This document shows positions 1-11,357 of a DNA stretch of 64,000 nucleotides, in pieces (within the stretch, counting starts at the first letter, position 1; the number at the start of each line of letters is the position of its first letter). Source of the DNA: Moniliella sp. 'wahieum' (lineage: Eukaryota > Basidiomycota > Moniliellomycetes > Moniliellales > Moniliellaceae); assembly GCA_003971905.1 (NCBI GenBank), contig RSEE01000142.1, forward strand, positions 62,001 to 126,000, in the 5' to 3' direction. The notes beneath the pieces are model-generated. The model was not told the origin of the DNA. It worked only from the letters and a program-made list of their open reading frames with translations, and searched no databases. The position numbers and the translations under genes were made by a program.

Positions 1-2840
1 CGTCTGGAAAATGAATGGATCGACGGTCAGGACTTCGTCTCTTCATCCGCACCATCCAAAAAAGGGGTGCGGGAGGAGGGGGGGGTAACATACATAAGTG
101 CCTGCAGAGACGGGGTCCAAGCGGAAGCAGAGAGAAGAGTCTCTGGGGTCAGTATCTACGCTTCCAAAGCAGAAACGGGAGGAACGGAGCGTACATGGCA
201 GTGGTGGTCAGAAGCGGGGGATGGGGGTGTGGCAAAGACAGGGAACAGAGATGATCTGGATGAACAATGTTGCTCAGAGTGTGGTGGCCGTAAGAAACCG
301 ACGGGTGTGAAGCCGGAGGAGAGAGTGCTTCACGCTTAGAAAGGGCGAGGAAGGAAGGAAGGCCGAGAGGTGGGAAAGAAGGAAGAGGAGAGGAACGTGT
401 TGCGGTTGCCCAGCGTGTGGTGCGTCAGCATCTTGTAGCAGCTACGAGTAAAACCCATACCAGGCCGGATCGGCTGCTGCCATAGGAGCGGGTGTACCGC
501 TCTTCATCCTTGCCGGTTAGGGCCACTGCCAGCGCAAACACCAAAGTGTCCAGTGGCTAGTGGCAAAAGAAGCCTGAAAATCACTTGGGCCCCTCACTCC
601 GCCCAAGGCGACTGGGCACTGTGCAACCTCGAACCAGATTGGACACTCGCGGGATGCGGGATCTGCCGGCCAGGCATGAGGTGCAAGAGGGCCTGGGATC
701 TGAGACCAGAGGGCGTGGCCGGGCTCAGGAGCGGGGCCAGTGTCCACACTGTGGGCGCCCCCGCACCGCTCCGATGCGGAGGACGCGGAAGAAGCCGGCA
801 AGCACCCGGTACGCCTTGCGACGCCCTAGGGGTCGTGTCAGCATGTCAGATCGTGTCACTGTCACTTGCCCAGCCACTGTGACACGTGACATGCGACTAG
901 TGACATGAGTGACAAGGCACTATTAGTCATTCTGGTCACTGCCCTGCAGATGAAGCAGCGCCACCGGCGGTAGGGGCCTTGGGGCCGTTTGCCTTGGGGT
1001 CCGCGCTTAGCGGTTCCCGGTAACCGGTAACCAGCTAGGCGAGTGACTAGTGACGAGCTATTGGTTACGAGTGACAAGTTGCCAGTTGCTAGCTACTGGT
1101 TAGGCCGTAGGCCGTAGGGCGAAGCGCTCACACGCCAAGGTCTGCCAGTGTGGGCAGTGTGTTACACCCTGGCGGGTGGGAGCCGCAAGCCGCAAGCCAC
1201 CAACTGGCGCTGCTGGCTTCTCGCATGTCGTGGCGCACGCTGGCAACAGACGCATGTTCCGGCTCCCGCCGGGGTGTGCCCTGGCACACCCTGGTGCCAA
1301 AGGGTCTGAAGGGTCCCGGACCCAAAGCTAGCATGGCGCCGCGTGGGACGCAGCACTGACGCCGGCGCAGACCGCGGAGTGGAGAGGCTGCAAGCTGCAA
1401 CAGGGAGAAAATCGATGATCGATGATGTCGATGATGCACGATGCATGGTGGTTGTAAGAGGAAATTCAGTTGAAGCGCTGCGCAAAAGTAGCATCGGCGT
1501 CCAGTCGCCTCCAATGGCCCACCAGGGCCCAGTTCCGACCACCCCCTGGCGTTGGCAGTGGGCAGCTGGGGAACAGCACTTCTGAAAAGTGTGCATTGTT
1601 GTCGGCTCAGCCTGAGCGCTCAGCGTGCGGCCAGCAGCAGAAACGGCTCCTCTTTTTCCCCATGGCCCACACTACGTCTCGCGGCTATCCCTGGCTTTCC
1701 AGCCTCTCGTCGTACTTCAAGCTCTTCAATACGCTTGAACTTCAAGCTTCCTTTGCTCATATCTTAGCGCTTCGTAGATCTTCTCTCTCCTGAAGCCTTT
1801 TCCGGCAGATCCGCCATCTTCACACGCCATCGCCATCGTCCTGCCAGCAGCACGGAACATAATGGCAACACTAAAGCGCTGGTCCAGATTCTCAGGTCTC
1901 AGGCCTCAACGGTTGATCGAGGCCTCAGGCCTCATCGGCAGCAAGCGCCAAACACCCTACCATGTGTATACATGTCACACCCACGATCCCACGATCTGTG
2001 CTCGATGGCCGCCCTTGTTCGCCTCCCCAAGCGCCAAGCTCCGCAAGACTCTACCATTTGGGCCGGACTCGATCATGTGAAAGAGCGCCCGGTCCGAACA
2101 TGCAGGATGCATGATACATGATGCATGATGCTTGCTGGTGGTGACATTATGGCTGCGACAAGATGATATGATGATGTTGTTGGTGATAAGCGTGATGCCC
2201 TCTCCGATCTCCACACTCGCACTACCTGTGCTACCCCACACAGTGTGCTGCGCCATCTACGGAGCCTGTTTTGTCCCTCTCTCTATGTACTAGCCAACCG
2301 TCTCTGCAAGTTACCGCGAGTCTCCATGCAGAGGTACTCCAGTCTACGCTCATGCTTACCAACTTATCCCACCGCACCTGTTACGCAGTCTGGGATCAGA
2401 GTATCGTAGATCACAGGGCCCTCCCTCTGGCGTTCTGTATTTAGCCCAAGCTTGCATGTGACATGGATCACTTTCGCGCAGTGTTACAAGCGATATGGTT
2501 AGAGTTAGTAGTTACTCAAGTACTCAAGGTTTAAGAGCCTCAAGCTTCAAGTTGAAGCTTCAACATCTGTTGGGTGCTCAGACTGAGCACTGCTCAGCCA
2601 CAGTGAGCGCAGCTGACTGAGTTACTGAGCTCAGCCCGCTCAGTCTAAGTAACTCGTACGCAGTACTCAAGTGCTCCACGTCGGCGCGTCAACGTATCAA
2701 CCGAGTTCCCAACAGAGCTTTATTGTGGTTAACGACATTAATAAAGGGAAGTGCTGAGACATGCCCAGTGCAAGTGTGCAAAGTCCCAGTTGACCGTTTG
2801 GAAAGCTAGCTGTGACGCCCAAGGGGTATGGGTATACAAA
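1..2840. other. gene-poor left flank
   Basis: I see no convincing gene here. The stretch is made of short words repeated in both orientations: GTGAC/GTCAC between about 840 and 1080, TGCATG around 1430-1450 and 2100-2135, CTTCAAGCTTGAAG-like words near 1730-1760 and 2540-2570, and TGAGTACTCAG-like words at about 2515-2690. Open frames in it are short, overlap one another and lack the G/C-ending codon habit of the clear genes further right. Confidence 0.6.
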
Positions 2841-2935
2841 GGCAATGTGCCCGAGCGGTTAAGGGGATTGATTCGAATGCGCTTCGAACTATCAATTAGG
2901 CTTTGCCTGCACAGGTTCGAGTCCTGTCATTGTCG
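2841..2935 (+). tRNA. tRNA-Ser(CGA) with 13-nt intron
   Basis: The 7-bp acceptor stem pairs 2841-2847 with 2928-2934 (one G-U pair). The D-arm holds the box-A-like word TGCCCGAGCGGTTAAGGGG, and a long variable arm (about 2897-2909) marks a class II tRNA. The T-arm (2911-2927) is canonical. The anticodon stem ATTGA/TCAAT encloses TTCGAA, giving anticodon CGA at 2874-2876, which reads UCG serine codons. Thirteen bases (2878-2890) sit after position 37, where eukaryotic tRNA introns lie, leaving an 82-nt mature tRNA. A T7 run follows directly and should terminate Pol III. Confidence 0.93.
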
Positions 2936-2941
2936 TTTTTT

Positions 2942-3999
2942 TGCCTCGAAATAGCAGCGTGGAAAGAAAGCCACGAAGACAGCGAGTTGGATTGAGGTGA
3001 TTGTATGGTGCACAGAGAGGCGGGTCGGCGAAAAGGAATGTTATTAGGGCCTACACGGCCCGCGGAGGACCGGTGAACTTGGGCCTTGTTGAGTTGAACG
3101 CCAAAACGTATATAATAGACTTGAACGTAAGAGTGGACTCGGCTGAATCGAGTCACCAGGGATGGAGAGGAACTACATTTTACGCTCAGCGGAGTGAGTC
3201 ACTGAGCCCCACGATTGAACTCACTGCCGGTACGCGTTTTTTCGTCAAAAGGGATAGAATGATCTTTGGGAGGGTAGCGCACCATGCCCACCAATGCTGA
3301 AACTGAGTATAGTAGTGTTCCGTAAAGCTCTCAGATGCAAGCGCACGAAACGCGTTTGACGTACATGGGAAATTCTTTTCGCTCTCTATTTGGTAGCTAC
3401 TTGGTATGGTGTGTGCGGGTGGGCGCGGCCCGAGAAGAGGGAGGAAAAAGGAGAAAGGAGCAGGGCCAGGGTCAGGAAGGAGAGGCATGGGCGGCATGGA
3501 CATGCGCATACTTGGCAGGGGGGAACATCAGGACTTCTATAGGGAAAGAAATGGCGGGGAGGCACTTGGGGTCTGGTCAAGTGCTATGAAAGAGATGAAG
3601 AAAAGAGGTAAGCACCGAGTACTGGTGAGTGAAGAGTAGGGTAGCACAAACATTGGCAAATGGACATATGTGTCAAGGCAGGAGGCAAAAAAGGGTCACG
3701 GGGGTAAACGTAGATGTGAAAAGACGGTAAGGGTGGAAACGGGAACGGCAAGGAAGAAGGTGCGGAAGGGATGGGATGCGTGGTGGTGGTGGTGGCGACG
3801 GACGGGGGGAGGGGGTATGACGGGAGGGCGAGGAGGTCAAAGGCCAGCCTCACATGATCCCATGGTTTTGGTCGGGAGTAAAGGGGACGTATGACTGGTT
3901 CCGTCAGAAGAGGGAGAGGACTCTTCACTGGACAATTCGTGGCACAAGATCGAACGGGCGCGTACCGTCGGGCCCGAGGGCAACGGCGAGAAAGCAGGT
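2942..3999. other. intergenic, no clear gene
   Basis: The stretch lies between the tRNA and a doubtful gene. It is purine-rich on the + strand from about 3420 to 3800. The minus-strand frames here are proline-rich and unlike any family I recognise. They may include the 3' end of the doubtful gene to the right. Confidence 0.4.
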
Positions 4000-4922
4000 T
4001 CCCGTCCCATCGTCCGTGGAGGGTGGGGGAGAACGTGGCTCCCCGTGCCCTGCGACTGGTGGGGAGGGGCGGAAGCGGGATTTGAGGCGGCGGCGTGGCG
4101 GCCAAATGGGGTGGTAGGTCATTGAAAAAGAGCAAATCCGTCAAGCCCGTGACAGAGGTGAGGTTGGTTATGCTGGGACGACGGAGCGGGGAGAGCGGGG
4201 AATAAAACGAGCTTGCCTCCGCCACCTCAGGAAGGGGCGGTAGAGCCGGAGCCGAGCCGACTGTTCGTGCCCGTGGACGGCCGCCTCTCCACATCTCTGT
4301 TTGCTTGGACAGGCCCCTGGCCCTCCCCTCGTACGGTGGATGGGGGAGACAGCTGCCCCGGCTCTCTCGCGCAGAGGAAGATACAGCTGGGCCATGCTCT
4401 CCTCCAGGGAACGGAGGGCAGATTGGGTGCGCTCACTGGGCCGCAGCTGGGGGGAGGAGGCAAGCTGAAGCAGGCCGAGGGTGGTATCGCTCAGAGGAAG
4501 GAAGGTGCGCTGGCGCGGGGTCTGGCTGGCTGCGTCTTCGGGGGCCAGTTCGCTGTGCCCGTCGTCGTCGTCTTTAGGCAGGAGGGGCAGGGCATGAAGA
4601 GACAAGATGGGAGAGGGTGGTTGGGCACCACCGTGCCGGGCGGCACGATGGACTGAGAAGGCGGGAAGAGGCGGCAGAGGAATGTTGGGTGGCCCGCCAG
4701 GGAGCGGAGCGGGGGAGGTGAGGCAAAGTCGGGCGGACGCTGGGTGGGGTGGGAGATGGATGCGCTGCGGCGGTGGGGGGTGGGGGTGGGAGTGGCAAGG
4801 GGCATGGTGGGCTGTTGTGGGCAGGCAGGGACGAGGGGCGTGTGGGTGTGGGTGTGGCTGCGGCGGCGCTTGACCTGGGCGACAAACTCGCGGCGGCGGC
4901 GCAAGAGCAGGTCGGCGTCCAT
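4000..4922 (-). CDS. possible hypothetical protein, frames broken
   Basis: A minus-strand start at 4922 opens MDADLLLRRRREFVAQVKR, written in the G/C-ending codons typical of this window. Convincing pieces continue in shifting frames: a Ser/Pro/His-rich part, an acidic DDDDGH stretch, then LSDTTLGLLQLASSPQLRPS and a helix-like SLEESMAQLYLPLRER, and finally SPLRRPSITNLTSVTGL around 4220-4100. I do not recognise the family. The frame changes match those seen in certain genes elsewhere, so a real gene with small indels is possible, but so is GC-rich non-coding DNA. Both ends are guesses. Confidence 0.3.
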
Positions 4923-5086
4923 GCCAGCGAGCGGGGCGGGGAGGATGGTGGAAGGGGGGGGTGTGGCGGGGAGGAGCGCCAGCGGCGTGCGCATCCAGGA
5001 TGCATCCACGCAGCTTGTCGCGTGTGCTGCCTTCGAAGACACTCTGTTGTTGACATGGGAAGGGGTCCTGTCATGTCACATGTCAC

Positions 5087-7460
5087 CGGTCACCGGCCAC
5101 ACCACTGGCCCTGTGCCGATGCCGAGGGTGGATCGCCGCAGGCCGGCGTGCATAAATGATGCACATTGCATCCCAGCGCATGTGCGGCTCCCACGTCAGC
5201 GTCAGGCAGCTGCAGCCCAGCGCCCGGCCCTGCCCGGCCGCGCCCGATTTGCCGCAGGCTGCCAGGGGACAGTCGGGAGAGTGGGAGGCCCTTGCACGGG
5301 ACACTGCGTCCTGCATGCGCACTGCACTGGGCACTGCACGCGCACCGCACTGGCACTGCACTGGCACTGCCCTGGCGACCCAAGCTCCAACGTACTCCAA
5401 CGCTGCACATTGTGAATGGGTGACAGCGGTATGTGACAGCGTCGCACAAACAAAAAACAGCCCAATCGCGCCGGGACGAGACAGCAGGCACGCGCACTGG
5501 GGCAGCGCAGCCACCCACGCCCACCCGACGCCCACCCACGCCCGCCCAGATCCACCCCCTGGCGCATGCCCAGCTCCCACGCGCACTGACGTGCTTGCGC
5601 CCCCAGCCAGCTGGCTGCGGCCTACGCCACCCTGACTGTCATGTGCGGGGTACACAAGCGTACATGGTACACCCCCTGCAGCCCCCCCCCATGCGTTGCC
5701 CCACTGCTTTCCCAAGGCATGCACATTGCATGCAGCTCATGCAGGCCTTCCACAACGGCACCACTCGCCCGGTTCCCTCCGATCGCCAGGCGCCGGAGGA
5801 GGTGTCTCTACCACAGTCAGCACCGTCTGTGACATGCATGTGACACGGGCCATGTTAGAATCAGTGATCAGGATCATCGATCAGACCGATCGGGGATGGA
5901 GGATCAGCGATCGCATCTCAGGTACCAGCCAACCCAGAATCCCAGACCCAGGCGTCTTCGATCATCGACAGGCGGACCCCGGTCCGTGATAATGGGCGTG
6001 GAAACGCTCGGCATTTTGTCCGTCTACCTCTACTCGACTTTTTTCCCACCGATCACTAGTTCGTCCGCGCCCAGGCGCTCAGGCTGCCTCTCTATAAAAC
6101 GACTACGGCCTGTGAGATCGGAGATTTCTGAGGGACTCAGGGAAGCTTGAAGCTGGAAGGCTTGAAGTGAGGCCGCCTGGGATTGATTTTCTTCGAAAAA
6201 GAACAGTCTCATCATCGGTCCTAACCCGTCGCGGCTAGCTCCACGACCCTTCGTGTGTCCAGGGCACCAGCGATCAACGCATGGACGTCAGCACGTCAGC
6301 GCTGCGTCAGCACTCTGTATACTCTGTTCCTCCGTATACCGATTCTATGTGCTCTGCCATTCCTGATGAGGCTTTTGATGATGCATGGCCGGTGTTGGCA
6401 TGCATGAAAATAACCCCTCCACATTTTGTTTTTTGGTTTCCTTGGCGCCAAGGGCTCGTGGCAGAAACCGTATATAGCACCAGTGATGCATGGTGCATGA
6501 TGCAGATGCCCGGTGGAGGGAACTATAGAATGTGAGAGAGGGTATATCGTGCTCGAGAGGATTCCTCTGCGCGAGGTCCTCTTCTGATTGATCGGTGTCG
6601 CTCGCTTAGTGCGCTTAGTGGACAGAAGGGTTCCACTCGCACACCACTGCGCACGCTACGTCCTTGCTCTGCCGATCGGTCATCGCCGCTCTGTGTCTCC
6701 TCTGTCCTTCGCCTCAGATCAGTGTGCTTGAAGCTTGCAGGCTTGTGGCTGGCTCACCACCACGTTGCCTTCGCGCCTTGTCGGGGGCTCTGAAGGCCGC
6801 TCTATACTGCAGCTGAACCCACATAGGATCCCCGAGTGCTCCCTCCCAACTTGCTCTCTATAGTAGACTGCATATTGAACCATGCAGCTTATAATTGTGC
6901 CCCACACAGGACAATCCCTGCGGTTTCCCTTCTCTTTGTGGAAGCCCCTTTTTTCCCACCGTTTGCCCCCATCGGTTATGCAGAAGGCGAATATATAACG
7001 CTGTACTGACAACCTTCCCGACGGAGGCCGAGGAGAAGCCAGCCCTCTGGCACGTCGAGCAAGGGGACTAGGGCGTAGGCTCGAAGCACGAGGAGCTTCG
7101 TTGCAAAGAGTCGTTGTCCCTATGTCTTGGCTATTAGAGGTATCCTCCTGGGGCTGAGTGCTATAGCGAGTCCGACGGTGTCGAACGTTGAGGGAGGGCG
7201 AGCCCCATTTGGCTGAATCCGCCCCCAAATTAACCGATGCAAGAAGTTGGCCGCTCCCATATAAAGACGCTGCGGTGGTCCTGAACCGACTTTTTAATAT
7301 AGGAGTTGGGCGCATTCTACAAACGCCTTTTGGCCTTAGCTGGTGGGGTCGAGGGGCACTCCTTTTGACTCTATTACCACGTAACTAACATAGGCACAAC
7401 AGGGCTGATGGAAGCGAGACTCCTGTCGAGAGGCATAGAGCTTGTTCTCCCAGAGTCGAG
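5087..7460. other. intergenic, repeat words only
   Basis: No gene is supported. It contains iterated GCACTG words (about 5318-5375), GTCAC/GTGAC words (5060-5100 and 5420-5440), a GATC-dense cluster (about 5860-5930) and TGCATG words (6370-6510). A 198-codon minus-strand frame (6719-7315) is rich in Arg and Ser, has no recognisable motif and shows no gene-like codon bias. Confidence 0.5.
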
Positions 7461-8500
7461 TCAGAACCTTGTACACGAGAGCCGGATGTTCCTCCTCGGT
7501 TCGCAGCATTGAGCGGTTCCATCAATAAAACCAACCACACTCCTGCGCCAGGCCTTGGGACCAAAAGCCACGGGGAACATCGGGTTCATCAAAGACATGA
7601 ACGTCGCCGGCGGATTCTTCGTGGTCAGGCCGTTGTTCATAACAAGGTTCTCGGAGGCGCCCATCGTTGTCACCAAAACAGTCTTGGGAACGTGCCCCTC
7701 CAATACACAACCCAGATTGAAAGGGCCTGACACAGGTCAACATGTGAAGCAAATATTTTCGTCCCGTGAAGGTTGTCCAAAGCAACATCTGCCAAGAGCA
7801 GCAAAGCAACCTGCTTCTTGACAGATGCCAAGTCCAGACCCTGGTAGTTAACCACGAGAGTTATAGATCGTCCGTCTTGTTGATGTAGAACACAGGTGGG
7901 CCCTACGGTGAACGAGACCGACGGATGCATCCTCGTTGAGGTTCTCCTTGATCCAAAACAAGCCCAGTGGTCTTCGGCCTCGTCTGGGGTCAATGGGCAC
8001 GGAGGTGAGAAAGTTGGATTGGCACCGTCTTGGGTCTCAATGGCGTGGTCAAAACCTGGCCGGTGAGGGGTGAGGAGGCAAACAGTTGGCTCGACGAACG
8101 GGAAAGCCGTCAGGAAAGTTCCTCTGTACCGCTGGGGCAGTTCGCATGTGATAGTCACTTCGTCCAGGGCTAGGGTATGCTCGGGGAAAGGGGGAAAGAG
8201 ACCACTTTGTCCGTGCAAGGGCGAGTCACCTCCACCGTTGACGACTGGGGCAGAATTGACGCGTCGCTGTGGTTCTCGGCAACCACTGCGAGGTTCAGGG
8301 AGGCTATGCCGCCAATCTGTGCGTCCGGGTCCTCCTCTTGCCTTCAGACATCGTTTCCTCCCCCGCTCCGAGGCGTTCGCCAAGGCTACAACTCGCCTCG
8401 CTGAAGCTGCCAAGCGCATATAACACTATGCCAGCAATCAGAGCCTCTCCTGGCAGCTTCACTGGACTTGAAAGTCAACAAGAATGTCTATAGAATTACC
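7461..8500 (-). mobile_element. Ty3/Gypsy-like reverse transcriptase fossil
   Basis: Read on the minus strand, this stretch carries pieces that resemble the reverse transcriptase of Ty3/Gypsy LTR retrotransposons, in the expected order. An early block contains the words DGRSITLVVNYQGLDL and VALLLLADVALDNLHG, and a later block contains PPATFMSLMN. The copy is broken, with at least several disruptions. No flanking LTRs, RNase H or integrase could be recognised, so only an internal remnant survives. The material just to the right (up to about 8820) may be more of the same element but is too decayed to assign. The absence of ends and the decay suggest an old insertion. Confidence 0.6.
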
Positions 8501-9068
8501 GGCTGGACTTTTATCTTGGGACCTCTCCTCAAAGTGACCTCTTCCTTTGACCTGGCCTTGTCGATGGCCGCTCCAAACCCCCAGAGGGGCTGGCGCTGGA
8601 TATTGCCGACGGTCGGTAGACCTACCGTGTCTAGATGCTCGACTGTCGCCGGGACAGAAGGACCCACTTGTACTTCGTTAACTGGACGGGGTTTCCCGTC
8701 AACCCAACGAGTTGGTCCCAGCTTCTGAGCTCGGCCACCGAGCTCCAGGAGCGGTTGCTTTCCATCGTGACCACTCAGATGCTCTGATCCTTGTTCCCCC
8801 ATATCCCGTCGAGAAGTAGACAAGTATACCTACGCGTAGGCAAGAAGCGTAGTAAGGGGGGGGGGGGGGTAAAGCCACGGGCCGGCGACCACGCCGCCTT
8901 GCACCCAGCTACACTGCATCTACTCCCTTTTCTTTGTTCCCGCTTATCGTCTGTTGTTTCATATACCATTTCTCAAGTTCTCTATCTTTCGCTATCGTTC
9001 TCGCTATCTCGACTCGACTTCTCGTCCTCACCACGTAACCCACACCAATCGTCTCTCTGAACCGCGCC

Positions 9069-9404
9069 ATGGTCAATGCGCCCAGCGCTCCGCAGCGCCC
9101 CTTGGCCCTGCGTGCTGCACCCACACTGGCGAGCCTGCAACGCCCGTGTCCAGCGCGCCCTACACCTGTGCACCGCGTATGCGGTGGACGACGTTGGTGC
9201 CCGAACCGCGGCCACTGCCCAAATCAAGGCGCTGCGACCCAGACCGCATGCGAGTACACTCTGCGCATCGACCGGATCGTGGACATGGGCAAGGCCGCTG
9301 GCGTCGACCCCGAGGCATTCGCGTGGCAAATCCTCGCAGAGGCGCCGATCGACGATAACCGCTGCCGCCTGGCCCAGGAGCAGCACAAGGGCGTACCGCG
9401 GTAG
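9069..9404 (+). CDS. doubtful coding patch
   Basis: An ATG in a good context (CGCCATGG) opens a 111-codon frame ending at 9404. Two adjacent frames share gene-like codon use: one with YAVDDVGARTAATAQIKAL, the next with RIDRIVDMGKAAGVDPEAF. The pairing vaguely recalls the last helices of acyl-CoA dehydrogenases, but I cannot establish this. A run of 19 C (9444-9462) follows. It could be a decayed gene fragment, or a small gene with an indel. Confidence 0.2.
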   Translation: MVNAPSAPQRPLALRAAPTLASLQRPCPARPTPVHRVCGGRRWCPNRGHCPNQGAATQTACEYTLRIDRIVDMGKAAGVDPEAFAWQILAEAPIDDNRCRLAQEQHKGVPR

Positions 9405-9443
9405 CCGGCCATGACGAACCTGGGGTACGACACGAAGGTGCTT

Positions 9444-9462
9444 CCCCCCCCCCCCCCCCCCC
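9444..9462. repeat. run of 19 C
   Basis: This is the longest of several G or C runs in the window. Others are G14 at 8856-8869, G17 at 32426-32442 and G12 at 44582-44593 (the last inside an intron). Confidence 0.85.
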
Positions 9463-10171
9463 GCGACGGGCAAGCGTGCTGGGCGCGAGCGCGAGCGGGC
9501 GCCCCAGGCCGACGGCGTAGGCTACTGCACCTTCCACCAGCTCGGGGCACACGACTGCCGAGTGCCGCGCCCTCCAGCACCGCCGGGCCGAACCGCACCA
9601 TGGCCCGCCCACCTACCGCCCTGGCCCTTAGCCCTCCAGACCCGTGCTTGGCGCACCTTACTCTCCCCCGCCCAGGGCGGCCTGGTAGCTAGCACGGTCC
9701 GCGGGCCCGTGCATGCCGCCTTCGTCTCCGTCTCCGCCCCGTTCCTGCCCCTGCCCGCCAAAGCAGCAAGCGGTAGGAACTCGCGGCGGTTCCGTCGCTG
9801 GCGCCACTACCGATGCACCTGTGCTTGCGCTCACCACTTGTCGAAAGAAGCGTAGCATCCCTTTTTCAATAGGCTCGCCCTGCAGGTTTGCGTTATTACA
9901 CGCTTGTAGTCTCAAACTTCAAACTTCATGGTTGGCATGCGATTCTGCTCCGTGGGTGGGAAGCCGAATGCGGGCGCAGGGTTGGTGGATGGGACCATGG
10001 TCGTACGTGCAGGATACCATTTCTTGGAAGCCATCATCGTCGCGGGATAGGCTGCCGGTGAGCCCTTTATCGATTGTTGATTATCACGATACAGGACGGA
10101 GGGCGGCCTGGACGAGGTTAGAGAGATGGGAGAAAAAAAAGCGCAGTGCGGCGTAGGTTGAGGACGGACGC

Positions 10172-10232
10172 CACGTGACGGGCTACGTCATGGTTACGTC
10201 ACAGGCTACGTCACTGGGTAGTGGTTACGTCA
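10172..10232. promoter_or_regulatory. E-box plus four TACGTCA (CRE-like) sites
   Basis: CACGTGAC at 10172-10179 is followed by TACGTCA at 10184-10190, TTACGTCA at 10194-10201, TACGTCA at 10207-10213 and TTACGTCA at 10225-10232. TACGTCA is the core bound by ATF/CREB-type bZIP factors, and CACGTG is bound by bHLH factors. The first three CRE-like words start 10 and 13 bases apart, close to one helical turn. The nearest certain gene is the MARVEL gene, 1.1 kb to the right. Function is inferred from the motifs alone. Confidence 0.5.
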
Positions 10233-10316
10233 TAGCCCCTGGCTGAGCTCGGCGGAGCCAGCGCTGATCCCGAGCAGCCTCAGGCAGGCGACCGGCCCCA
10301 GGCTCAGTCTGGGCAC

Positions 10317-10348
10317 AGTCTGAGCAGGTCTGAGCAGGTCTGAGCCAG
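10317..10348. repeat. 10-bp tandem repeat, about three copies
   Basis: The unit GTCTGAGCAG is repeated about three times head to tail, the last copy being altered. It lies within the intergenic region left of the MARVEL gene. Confidence 0.7.
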
Positions 10349-11217
10349 CCGCCAAGATCAGCGACGACAGCAGCGATCAGTTCCACGGACAAGACGGCAT
10401 CGGATTGTGGGGATGCGAGACGAGTTTGGTTGGTTGGTTGGTCGGAATGGCTGACACGCCCGGATGGGATGGTACTGGGGAGGCCTGAGGCCTGTGAGGC
10501 GACAGTTGATGCGCCGGGGGCCGATGGCCACCAGCATCGCTGGTACTCGGACATTCCGTTCTCCGGCGTTAGGTCTTAGGCCTTACCAGTCAAACTTGCA
10601 GCTTCATGTGCTTGCCTCTGCAAGCGGCGCCTCCGGCTGGCTGGCGGCCGCGCTGGCGGGACGGGGGAGGTTGACGATGACGCCGACGCCGACGCTGGGA
10701 ACTGGAAACAAAAAAAGAACTCCCTAGAAGGGATGACCAGTGAGCGGTGACTAGTCGATCAGACCTACAAGAGCGAGCTGGGCAGGGCAGCACGCGCGGC
10801 CAGCCGCGGACGGGGAACGGCGCTCAGGCGCTCAGCGCGCTCAGCCCAGGAAGCAGGCAAACGCCGGGCGTGTCTCCGCGGGAGGGTGGGCATGTCATGC
10901 ATCACACATCACACATCACACCAGCGCTCAGCGTCCTGCCTCGGGTGCGCGTTTAGTTGGACAGGGCGCCGGGGCAGCGAGCATGCAGCGTGGGCGATCG
11001 GGCACAGGAGCAGTGCTGCGCACGGCGGCGCGCCCCGCGCATCCCCGGCTGCGGCTTGGGCTGCAGTAACTAGCAACTAGTAACTAGCAACTCAGTATTC
11101 ACGCAGCAGCCCACGCGCTGCGCTGCCCCGCCCATCACACACTGCCCCTGCGCCCGCCTTGGTCTGTGCGCCCTGCTGCTGCCGCCCGCTGGCGGCCTGT
11201 GGCAGGGCGCGAGGTAT

Positions 11218-11251
11218 AAGTATACGCTCGCCACAAGTATACGCTCGCCAC
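11218..11251. repeat. perfect 17-bp tandem duplication in MARVEL promoter
   Basis: AAGTATACGCTCGCCAC occurs twice with no spacer (11218-11234 and 11235-11251). Each copy holds the palindrome GTATAC, and the first overlaps the TATA-like word GGTATAAGTATA. The repeat ends about 107 bp before the ATG of the MARVEL gene, so it could be core promoter. Confidence 0.7.
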
Positions 11252-11357
11252 CCTCTCCACCCGCGCTTCACACGCCCTGCGTTTTTGTCTTCGCACCCCT
11301 CAGTCCATCCTCGTTCCTCACCACCACTACCACCGCCCCCCATCGCTTTCCTCCGCC

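Larger units (their letters stand above)
9870..11217. other. long intergenic region with regulatory-looking repeats
   Basis: No gene is supported. The notable contents are the CRE-like array (10172-10232), the 10-bp tandem repeat (10317-10348), iterated GCGCTCAG words near 10822-10850 and a GTAACTAGCAACTA duplication near 11066-11095. The region probably forms the upstream region of the MARVEL gene. Confidence 0.5.

Noticed and set aside
6363-6410. Possible hammerhead ribozyme (CTGATGAG ... GAAA)
   Set aside because: The core words are present, but the bases after CTGATGA and before GAAA do not pair as stem II. The hairpin there is offset, and stems I and III are not visible.
10160-10350. 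CRISPR-like array
   Set aside because: The repeated words are 7-10 bp, unevenly spaced and without spacers of constant length, in a eukaryotic context.
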